Origin: Phycisphaerales bacterium Planc_01
Lineage (GTDB): Bacteria > Planctomycetota > Phycisphaerae > Sedimentisphaerales > Anaerobacaceae
Assembly (NCBI GenBank): GCA_001603075.1
Contig: LVBB01000139.1
Span: 17,506-81,505 of the forward strand
DNA: 64,000 nt
Direction: 5' to 3'
This document shows, in pieces, positions 42,096-49,736 of the stretch. Below the pieces are notes generated by a model. It had not been told where the DNA came from and did no database searches. It saw only the letters and a program-made list of their open reading frames with translations. The position numbers were made by a program, and so were the translations under genes. Numbering within the stretch: the stretch's first letter is position 1; each line of letters opens with the position of its first letter.

Positions 42096-43709
42096 ATGTT
42101 GACATGGCTTGAACCTGTACTGCCCTACGTTCAGAACATCGCGCTGGCGATGGCGGCGCTTTTCGTCGCGTATCTGCTGACGCTTCCATTGCGGCGTCGT
42201 TACCTTCCCCCGGAAGGAACCGAGTTGCCCAAGCGTTCGAGGCGGCAATTCGTCGCCGCACTGGCAAGCTACATCGCATTCTCGGTGTGCGTGCTGGCGT
42301 TCTCCTTCCCACTGATCCACTGGATCGATCACACGGCGTTCTGGGCGCCGTATCATCAGGCGTGGCTGACGTTTTGGGCCATTCATGCGATGGTCCGGCT
42401 CATCGAGGGCCTGTTCGTCGAGCTGTTCGCGCAGATGGGCCGAGCCTGCCCTCTCAATCGCCTCACGCGAGGCCTGCTCCGCCTGGCCCTGATGCTGGGG
42501 GTGGCCTTCCTGCTGATCCGATACCAGTTGGACCTCCGAATCACCGTCTTGCTGACCTCGACCGCCATCGTCACCGGCGTCCTGGGTTTCGCCATGCAGG
42601 GGGTGTTGGGCAACCTGCTGGCGGGCATGTCGCTGCACGCCAGCCGCTCGTTGGCGGTCGGCGACTGGATCGAGGTCGATGGAACCATCGGCAAGGTCGT
42701 TCTGGTCAACTGGCGGGAGACGCGGCTGCGCACCACCGGCGGCCACATGGTCGTGATCCCGAACGGCAAGCTCGCCGACGCGACGATCCGCAACTTCTCG
42801 GCGCCCACGCCCCTGCGCCGTCACGAGGTGCCGGTCGCCGCCAGCTATGGCGACGCCCCGGGCGACGTGATCGCCGCTCTCGTCGAATCCGCCCAGAGTA
42901 TTCCGAGAGTCGAGAAGCACCCGGCGCCCGAGGCCTATGTGACCGGCTTCAAGGACTTCTGCATCGAGTACGTGCTGCGCTTCTGGTCGAAACAGTACGA
43001 GCAGCGCACGGCGATCGAAGGGCACGTGATGCGGATGATCTGGTACAAGTTCCAGCGGCGCGGGATCGAAATCCCGTTCCCGATGAGCGGCCGGCTGCTC
43101 GGCAACTTCCTCGAGGCGGTCCACGCCCAGCAGTTCGAGAAGCCGCTGGCCTCGGAGATCGAGCACATCGTCGATGACCTCGTCCGCAGCGACTTCGGAC
43201 GCAAGCTCATGGCCGATTCCGAGGGCGTCTGCCTGCTGAGCCGGGATGAGTTGAGAAGCGTCGCGCGGGACGTCAAACGCACGCGTTTCACGCATGGCGA
43301 AACCCTGATGCACCAGAACGACCAGGGAGAGTCCTTCTATGTCCTGGTCCAGGGGACCGTCAGGGGCAGCATCGCGAACACCGACACGGCCCGACCCATC
43401 GAGTTCGAACTGCAGCCCGGCGCGCTCTTCGGTGAGATGAGCCTGCTGACGGGCCTGCCGCGAAGCGCGACCATGACCGCCGTCACGGACTGCGAATTGC
43501 TCGAATTCGACGGGCGAGCCTTCGCCCACCTGCTGTCGCTGCGAGAGGAGATTCCCCACGTGCTCTCCGACCTGGCGGCCGCCCGCGCCGCCGAGAACGC
43601 CGAGTCGCTGGAGAAGCTGCGAGCTTCGGCCGTCGTCCCGCCCGAACTGGCGCGCGACGGCATCCTGCACCGCCTCAAACGCATGCTCGGCGAATGGCGA
43701 GGCCGATAG
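42096..43709 (+). CDS. MscS-family channel with cyclic-nucleotide-binding domain (bCNG type)
   Basis: The protein is 537 residues with four predicted membrane spans (about 8-30, 52-75, 88-110, 125-165). The MscS pore helix and beta domain (GVLGFAMQGVLGNLLAGMSL, VGDWIEVDGTIGKVV, TTGGHMVVIPNGKLADATIRNFS) and a C-terminal cyclic-nucleotide-binding domain (about 395-490) follow. The phosphate-binding cassette FGEMSLLTGLPRSATMTA has the Glu and Arg used to hold cNMP. It belongs to the bacterial cyclic-nucleotide-gated channel group. It lies 13 bp after the MBL gene and ends the operon. Confidence 0.95.
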   Translation: MLTWLEPVLPYVQNIALAMAALFVAYLLTLPLRRRYLPPEGTELPKRSRRQFVAALASYIAFSVCVLAFSFPLIHWIDHTAFWAPYHQAWLTFWAIHAMVRLIEGLFVELFAQMGRACPLNRLTRGLLRLALMLGVAFLLIRYQLDLRITVLLTSTAIVTGVLGFAMQGVLGNLLAGMSLHASRSLAVGDWIEVDGTIGKVVLVNWRETRLRTTGGHMVVIPNGKLADATIRNFSAPTPLRRHEVPVAASYGDAPGDVIAALVESAQSIPRVEKHPAPEAYVTGFKDFCIEYVLRFWSKQYEQRTAIEGHVMRMIWYKFQRRGIEIPFPMSGRLLGNFLEAVHAQQFEKPLASEIEHIVDDLVRSDFGRKLMADSEGVCLLSRDELRSVARDVKRTRFTHGETLMHQNDQGESFYVLVQGTVRGSIANTDTARPIEFELQPGALFGEMSLLTGLPRSATMTAVTDCELLEFDGRAFAHLLSLREEIPHVLSDLAAARAAENAESLEKLRASAVVPPELARDGILHRLKRMLGEWRGR

Positions 43710-43714
43710 CATCT

Positions 43715-43740
43715 GTAGGATGGGCTTTAGCCCATGCTGT
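43715..43740. repeat. Palindrome B copy (AGGATGGGCT family)
   Basis: TGTAGGATGGGCT-TT-AGCCCATGCTG lies in the 43-bp gap between the channel gene and the convergent galactanase gene; it may serve as a 3' hairpin for both. Confidence 0.8.
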
Positions 43741-43752
43741 TTCTCAACCCTG

Positions 43753-44814
43753 TCAGTGATGCGTGTACTTGTCGAACACGCCGATGACAGGCAAGGCGTT
43801 GCCGTCGTCGTCGAACATGCCGCGACGCCCCAGCGGACCTGCTACGGCGGGCTCCCACCAGAAGACGCCCTTGCCCCGATTGTGCGGTGTCGCCACTACG
43901 ATGCGGTGGACTTCGTCCAGGAATTGCCTCTGCCCTTCCGGCGTTTCCGGGAACGGCGCCGGCTTGTCACGGTATTCGGCGGGCCGCCAGTTGTAGGCCA
44001 CCTCCACGAGGATGATGTCCTTCTTGTACGTCTCGGCCATGAAGATCAGGTTCTCCCGCAGATTGAGCAGACTGCCGTGCCACCAGGGATAGTACGACTG
44101 GCCGATCACGTCGTAGGGCACGTCGTAGGAGTGCAGCTTGTCGAAGAATGCCTTGGTCGTCTTGACGTCACCGCCGCGGTCGATGTGGATCATGATGAGC
44201 GGTCGCGGCCCATCGCCTCGCCCGGCCTCAACGCCGTCGATGCCCGCCTTGAGCAGCTCGGCGAAGTTGCTCCAGTTGTCGGGCAGCTTGCCGTCGGGCC
44301 AGAGCATGCCGGGAGTGATCTCGTTGCCGATCTGAACCATGTCGGGCAGCGCGTTGGCGTCGCGAAAGGCGCTGATCGTATCGCGTGTATACTCGAACAC
44401 CGCCCGGACCAGCTCGGCGTGCGATTTGCCCTCCCACGCCTTGGGGATGAATTGCTTGCCCGGGTCGGCCCACGTGTCAGAATAGTGATAGTTGAGCAAG
44501 AACTTGTAGCCCAGTTTTTTGGCGTCCTGCGCCAGCGCGATCGTGTATGCAAGATCATTCGGCAGCCGCGTCGGCGTGTGGAACAGCCGCAGGCGAATCC
44601 AGTTGTACCCGTGGTCTTTGAAGATCTGAAGGCCCGGCTTGCCCTGCCCTTCGTCCTTGAACACCGTGCCCCGATCCTCCGCCTGCTTGAGAAACGAAAG
44701 GTCCGCCCCGATGGCATAGTCCAGAGCCTGTGACACACGAGGCAGCAATGTTCCCAGCGCAACAGACAGCAGAACAAGCAGGCACGTCGTGCAGAATCGG
44801 TTGTGCCCTCGCAT
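43753..44814 (-). CDS. Secreted arabinogalactan endo-beta-1,4-galactanase (GH53)
   Basis: The 353-residue protein has a signal peptide (about 1-30). GH53 blocks are AIGADLSFLKQAEDRG, GYNWIRLRLFHTP, FLLNYHYSDTWADPGKQ, QIGNEITPGMLWPDG with acid/base E165, and ILVEVAYNW with nucleophile E271. It cleaves beta-1,4-galactan side chains of pectin or arabinogalactan. The length is normal. The start is ATG 44814. It stands at the 3' edge of a run of minus-strand secreted-protein genes. Confidence 0.95.
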   Translation of the reverse strand: MRGHNRFCTTCLLVLLSVALGTLLPRVSQALDYAIGADLSFLKQAEDRGTVFKDEGQGKPGLQIFKDHGYNWIRLRLFHTPTRLPNDLAYTIALAQDAKKLGYKFLLNYHYSDTWADPGKQFIPKAWEGKSHAELVRAVFEYTRDTISAFRDANALPDMVQIGNEITPGMLWPDGKLPDNWSNFAELLKAGIDGVEAGRGDGPRPLIMIHIDRGGDVKTTKAFFDKLHSYDVPYDVIGQSYYPWWHGSLLNLRENLIFMAETYKKDIILVEVAYNWRPAEYRDKPAPFPETPEGQRQFLDEVHRIVVATPHNRGKGVFWWEPAVAGPLGRRGMFDDDGNALPVIGVFDKYTHH

Positions 44815-44979
44815 AAGGCCAGAACTCCTTTCTCCATTCCGATCGAAATGTCGAGAGAGATTCTAACCCACCCGTCGGTTTGCGTACAGCCTCCTTCCAC
44901 ACAATGGCTGCGGACGAACGTGCGCATCTCACGTACGCGGCTGAATCAGCGCTCTGTGATTGCTGCATCACACCCACAG

Positions 44980-47106
44980 TCAATCACAAATCATGCACGA
45001 CCCGTCCTGGGCCTGCCACCATAGACGCGGGTAGTCCCGGCTTTCGTCGATCCACCAGATATTGTCCGTGCCGTTGTCCGTCTCGTCCGCGAAATCCCAG
45101 CCAGCCTGGAGGAACGTTTCGGCCGTCTTCATTTCGGCGGTGCTCTGGCCTGTCCCCCCGCGGCTGGTGGTCTGGCCGGAGGTCTCGATATCCCAGAAGC
45201 TCGAATTGACGCTGCCTGGGCCACCACCGTCGCCCACGAGGCCGCCGACGTACCATAGAGTCCCGCTGACCGGGCCGGTGCTGTAGCTTGCATCGATGCT
45301 GCCGTAGTTGCTGCCCACAAGGCCGCCAACTTCACGATCGCCGATGACCGCGCCGCTGCTGCAACTTGTGGCGATGCTCCCGCTATTGTGGCCCACAAGC
45401 CCACCGATGGCGGTCATACCGCCCACGATCGGACCGGCCGGCTCGCCTTCATGGCTCACGCCGCTGCCCATGATCGAACCGGCGCTGGAGCTCGCAACGA
45501 TGCTCCCTGAGCTATAGCCCACGAGGCCGCCGACAGACTCCATGCCGTCGACCGGGCCACTGCTGTGACTTGTGTCAATGCAGCCCTCATTCTGGCCCAC
45601 AAGGCCGCCGACACCAGCGATGCCGGTGACCTCGGCGGTACTGCAACCCGTGGAGACTGTGCCCTCATTGCGGCCCACGAGACCGCCGACGGCGTGCTCC
45701 CCACGGACCAAGCCGCTGGTACGACTCGCGGCAATGCTGCCCTTGCTCTGGCCCACGAGACCTCCGATACAGTAGCCGGCTCCGCTGATCTCCACAGCTT
45801 CCAAGCCCAGATGGGAGATGCCCGCTGTGCAACTGACTCGCCCGAAGAGGCCCAAATCGCTGCCGCCCTGGATACGGAGATGATCGATCAGGCAGCCATT
45901 GCCGTCAAACGTCGCTCCAAACCAGGGGACAACCGCCATGGACCACGCGCTCTGCGACAGATCCACGGACTGAGCGAGGTACCAGTGAGCTCGTGGTGCC
46001 AGCCACACGGTCCCGAGGTCCCGTGCGTCATAGATCACGTAAGGCTGTTCGGCCGTCCCCAATCCCTCCGGCATCCGTGGTCGGGTGTCGCCATGGCAAT
46101 GCAGCCGAGGAGGCCCTTCGGACGGCATTTGCCAGTAGTCGCAGGTGCCGTTGAAGACCTCGTCGGCGAAATCCCAGCCGGCATCGAGGAAGGTCTCCAT
46201 GTCTCGCATCCGGGCCGTGGTCAGACCCGTGCCGGCAGCACTGCTTATCCGGCCCGAACTCTCGATGTCCCAGAAACAGGCTGTTACATGAAAGCTGTCG
46301 CCGGCGCCCACAAGGCCACCGATAGCGGAGTCGCCGCTGACCAAGCCGGCGCTGTAGCTCATCGTAATGGTTCCGCGACGGTTCTGGCCCACCAGACCGC
46401 CTACGGCAGCCCCACCGCTGACCGGGCCGCTGCTGTAGCTCGCGGCAACATAAGCATCGTTGAAACCGACGAGACCGCCAATATACCCGCTGCCGCTGAC
46501 CGCAGCGCTGCTATGGCTGGCAAGGATACTCCCAGAGTTGTGGCCCACAAGGCCGCCGGCACCGGAATTGCCGCTGACCGAGCCGCTGCTGCGACTGGTG
46601 ACAACACAGCCCTCGTTGTAGCCCACGAGTCCGCCAACCGCCCCGACAGTCGCGCCGAGCTCCACTGCCTCCATAACAAGATTGGAGACGATGCCCGCAG
46701 GGCCCAACTTCCCAAAGAGCCCCACATAGCTGTCCCCCGTGATCGTCAGATGCGAGATCGTATGACCGTTGCCGTCAAGGACACCGGCGAAGTGCATTCC
46801 CTGGAAACCCCTTTCAGCCACGTCGGCATCCGGCGCGATGACCGCCCCGTCAAAGACTCTGCCGCCGGGGAGGTTGGGGGCCAAGTCGATGTCTTCGACA
46901 AGGACAAAGTGCTTATCGTAGTCTTCAGGCATCTCGTTGAGAGCGATCAGATCCGCGGCTGTCGCGATCTGGTAGGGGTCCTCCGCCGTTCCCGTGCCCC
47001 CGCTGTAGGCGTGATGCTCATCTGCTCGCGAAGGGGTGTGAATGATGCCCGTCAAGCAAAGGCAGGCGACAGTCGTGCAGAACCGATACGACCAGTTTCC
47101 GGACAT
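44980..47106 (-). CDS. Secreted GLUG-repeat surface protein with internal duplication
   Basis: The 708-residue protein has a signal peptide (about 1-28). It consists of two similar halves. Each starts with a GTAEDPYQI/GTAEQPYVI lead, an FDGNG or LDGNG turn and a xxLGLFG segment, continues with many GLUG repeats of the type VGGLVGYNEGxxxSxSSGxVSG, and closes with FWDIE(S/T)SG...GWDFADE. GLUG proteins form beta-solenoids and are often adhesive surface proteins. The repeats are strongest at about 150-270 and 440-640. No dockerin-like or anchor domain is seen at the C-terminus. Confidence 0.9.
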   Translation of the reverse strand: MSGNWSYRFCTTVACLCLTGIIHTPSRADEHHAYSGGTGTAEDPYQIATAADLIALNEMPEDYDKHFVLVEDIDLAPNLPGGRVFDGAVIAPDADVAERGFQGMHFAGVLDGNGHTISHLTITGDSYVGLFGKLGPAGIVSNLVMEAVELGATVGAVGGLVGYNEGCVVTSRSSGSVSGNSGAGGLVGHNSGSILASHSSAAVSGSGYIGGLVGFNDAYVAASYSSGPVSGGAAVGGLVGQNRRGTITMSYSAGLVSGDSAIGGLVGAGDSFHVTACFWDIESSGRISSAAGTGLTTARMRDMETFLDAGWDFADEVFNGTCDYWQMPSEGPPRLHCHGDTRPRMPEGLGTAEQPYVIYDARDLGTVWLAPRAHWYLAQSVDLSQSAWSMAVVPWFGATFDGNGCLIDHLRIQGGSDLGLFGRVSCTAGISHLGLEAVEISGAGYCIGGLVGQSKGSIAASRTSGLVRGEHAVGGLVGRNEGTVSTGCSTAEVTGIAGVGGLVGQNEGCIDTSHSSGPVDGMESVGGLVGYSSGSIVASSSAGSIMGSGVSHEGEPAGPIVGGMTAIGGLVGHNSGSIATSCSSGAVIGDREVGGLVGSNYGSIDASYSTGPVSGTLWYVGGLVGDGGGPGSVNSSFWDIETSGQTTSRGGTGQSTAEMKTAETFLQAGWDFADETDNGTDNIWWIDESRDYPRLWWQAQDGSCMICD

Positions 47107-47351
47107 GGTGCCTTCTCCTAACTGTGTTGCGGGCAGAGCGGCAGCGATGCGCCGATTATCGCAATCCGGTCGCCTCTGCCGTCATTGAACCACCGCCACT
47201 GCTCTTCGTTCAACAAGGTCCAACCGGAGCCCCTGGCGTTACCGATTTTCTCAGCGAAATCTGCGATAGGTCGAGGGCGTGCAGAAATGGGCATCGGCGC
47301 CAATGCGCCGCGGCATGGCATGGCGGACACAAACGTGGCGATCGCAGAACC

Positions 47352-49610
47352 TCAGTTGCCGTCGATCCGCCGGACCTCCCACGCGAGAATGTTTCGGGGG
47401 GGCAGTTCCACTTCGGCGCGATCAATGGCCTGGATGGCAAGGGGACGGGCGATCCACCTCTGGTCCGCCAGAGGCGGATCGCCCCTACCGGCATTGGGCT
47501 GGATGGCAGTAACCGTTACCGGGGTGGCGGCCAAGCCATAGTCGGCTGGGTTCAAATCGAGACGGCCGGCATAGGGGTCATCGGAGACGTTGGCGAAGAG
47601 CAGCACGAGCTTGTTCTCCTGGGGAATCCGCCAGGCGCCGGTCAGGATCGCGTCGGTAGTGACGAGCCACTCGCCGCTCCACTGCCAGTCGGCGGTGACG
47701 GTCGAGACGGGTCCTGCCAGGCGCGGCGGGCGGGCCATATGGCCCCGGCAGAAGTACTCTCGCAGGCGCCAGCGCAGTTGGATACAATCGCGCAGGAATG
47801 GCCAACAATCGGCTCGCTCGATAACCTCGGGTCCGAACCAGCCGATCTGTTCGCCATAGACCAGTTGCTGAGCGGCCTTCATACGATTGGCCAGGTCCTG
47901 CGTCGGCCCGCCGCGATAGGCCCGTCCAAACATCTGGATGGTCCCGCCATAAACCGCCGAGAACGCCGGAACCATGTCCTGCTGCTGCCAGTGCCAGGTG
48001 AGGTAGCCGTCGAGCCATTTGATGTAGGGTTCGGCGTTGCACTCGGTGGTGAGCATGCGGTCGGCGGGCTTGGCGGCGCGGATGGCGTCGAGCATCTTCC
48101 AGTAGCCTTCGGTCCACCAGTGCCCTCCGCCAAGCTCGTGACCGTGCGAGGCATCGAAGCACAGTCGCGGCTGGGCGGCCGCGATCTGGTCGATGTACAC
48201 ACCGCTGACGCCGTACTCGCTGAACAGGCGAAGAACGATGTCACTGACCCGGTCCTGCCACAGAGGCGTTGTCGGACACATGACCGCCAGCGTTACGCTG
48301 TTGCCGTCAGTCTCTTTGCTACCGTAGCTTTCGGTGCATGGCTTGCCGTCTTCGTCCTTCGTCGCCGCGGGCAGAGCCGTCCGGCTGAATGCCCAGTCCT
48401 CGGCGCCCTTGTCGCGCGTGTCCCACAGGCGTCCGTTGATGTAGGGCATCGGATAGACGCCGGCGGTTTTCAGTTCCGCGACGCCCTCGGCAAAGCCATC
48501 CTTGACCGGGAAGTAGTGCGGATAGTCGTTGTCGAAGGGGATCTGGTGCCAGTTGTACCAGTGAAAACCCGTAGGCAGACCGATCGCCTCGGCAAACTTG
48601 CGGACTTGCGGAACGCAGTCGGATGCAGCGCCGCCCGTCATGACCCAGGCGGGCAGCTCTCGCATCCATTTCGGCGTGTCCTCGCGGCCAGCAGGCCCGA
48701 GCGCTGGCCACCATCGGGCTTCCTGCATCGCCCAGGCGCGGTAGATCTGCGCCGCGTCGAACCAGTCTCCTCGCAGCAGTTGCCAGCGGGCCTTACCGGG
48801 CAGATCGAAGCCGACGCCCGGCTTGCCCATGTCGGGCGCTGGATGGTCGAAGGTGAAAAGCACCGCCTCTTTGGCGGGTTGGCCTTCGGCGAAGATGTCT
48901 TTCGTGGAGCCGAACGGGTCGTGCATGCCCACGTAGAGTCCGGTCCGACGGGCCTTGTTGTAGGCGGCCATATACTGCATGCAGGTCCAGCCGCCGGGAT
49001 AGGGTCCGCCTCGCTTACCGGCCTTGGTCCACATGCCGGAAAGCTCCACGCCCGAGGTGACCTGCGCGAACACCTTGGCATCCTCGCCGAGGTCGCGCAC
49101 CGCCGCCTGCGGGAACACGATGCGCCACAGAGCCCATCGGGGATTGTCGTTCGCGATGCGCAGGTCCCACGTCAGTGCGCTGTCGCCGGCCTCGACCTCA
49201 AGCGTCACTTCCACGCGGATTCCTTCAAGTCGATCGTCCGTCGGGGCGGCGAAGGTCAGCGTATGTGTTCCCATGACGCCGCTGGATGCCACATCGACCT
49301 GCTTCCACCCGGTATCAGCGGTGATGGTCAGCAGGTCCTTCGTCTGCACGTCGCGCAGCACCACAGAGAACAGCGGCGCCGGCTCGGCAGGACACAGCTC
49401 CTGGCTCGTGACCAGATCGGTAAGGCCGGCAAGACGCAGGCCCTGGCCGGTGTTCTCCAGGACCATCCGCAGGTCCCCCGCTCGTATCGCGATCTCCATC
49501 GCGACCGGCGCCGAGACGACAGATTCGCCGGCAAAGGAGCCGTGCCACATTGCGAAGACGAGAAGAGCAGCCGACAACAGACGTGTGTGCGTGTTTCTCT
49601 GCGTTTGCAT
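47352..49610 (-). CDS. Secreted glycoside-hydrolase-like protein (DUF6259 type)
   Basis: The 752-residue protein has a signal peptide (about 1-27). An N-terminal beta-sandwich (about 30-230) is followed by a TIM-barrel part with FHWYNWHQIPFDNDYPHYFP, MPYINGRLWD, VSGVYIDQIAAAQPRLCFD (candidate catalytic Asp), TECNAEPYIKWLDGY and a C-terminal beta domain. The layout resembles alpha-galactosidase-clan enzymes; I recall the family as DUF6259, with no proven substrate. The start is ATG 49610 after AGGAGG. Near the C-terminus, residues G-R-G-D-P-P-L-A-D are encoded by a palindrome nested in another palindrome. Confidence 0.75.
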   Translation of the reverse strand: MQTQRNTHTRLLSAALLVFAMWHGSFAGESVVSAPVAMEIAIRAGDLRMVLENTGQGLRLAGLTDLVTSQELCPAEPAPLFSVVLRDVQTKDLLTITADTGWKQVDVASSGVMGTHTLTFAAPTDDRLEGIRVEVTLEVEAGDSALTWDLRIANDNPRWALWRIVFPQAAVRDLGEDAKVFAQVTSGVELSGMWTKAGKRGGPYPGGWTCMQYMAAYNKARRTGLYVGMHDPFGSTKDIFAEGQPAKEAVLFTFDHPAPDMGKPGVGFDLPGKARWQLLRGDWFDAAQIYRAWAMQEARWWPALGPAGREDTPKWMRELPAWVMTGGAASDCVPQVRKFAEAIGLPTGFHWYNWHQIPFDNDYPHYFPVKDGFAEGVAELKTAGVYPMPYINGRLWDTRDKGAEDWAFSRTALPAATKDEDGKPCTESYGSKETDGNSVTLAVMCPTTPLWQDRVSDIVLRLFSEYGVSGVYIDQIAAAQPRLCFDASHGHELGGGHWWTEGYWKMLDAIRAAKPADRMLTTECNAEPYIKWLDGYLTWHWQQQDMVPAFSAVYGGTIQMFGRAYRGGPTQDLANRMKAAQQLVYGEQIGWFGPEVIERADCWPFLRDCIQLRWRLREYFCRGHMARPPRLAGPVSTVTADWQWSGEWLVTTDAILTGAWRIPQENKLVLLFANVSDDPYAGRLDLNPADYGLAATPVTVTAIQPNAGRGDPPLADQRWIARPLAIQAIDRAEVELPPRNILAWEVRRIDGN
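47448..47489. repeat. Nested palindromes: family A within a family C-like element
   Basis: The 15-bp palindrome TCCGCC-AGA-GGCGGA is at 47464-47478. It is flanked by GGGCGAT on the left and ATCGCCCCTACC on the right, which resemble the arms of the GTAGGGGCGAAT family. The whole lies in frame inside the DUF6259-type gene, near its 3' end. Confidence 0.65.
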
Positions 49611-49736
49611 CCGAGTTCCTCCTGATCGTTGTTCCTCGGATTGTACCCGCACTGGCAATCCGCTCGCAAGACAAATCACATCGGGGCGGCGGCCTCCGCG
49701 CGCCGCCGCCCCAGTGCGAGGGTCCGTGGTGGGACG

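Noticed and set aside
45200-46700. Regular DNA repeats that could suggest a CRISPR-like or satellite array
   Set aside because: The periodicity comes from GLUG codons in an open reading frame; unit lengths vary and there are no unique spacers.
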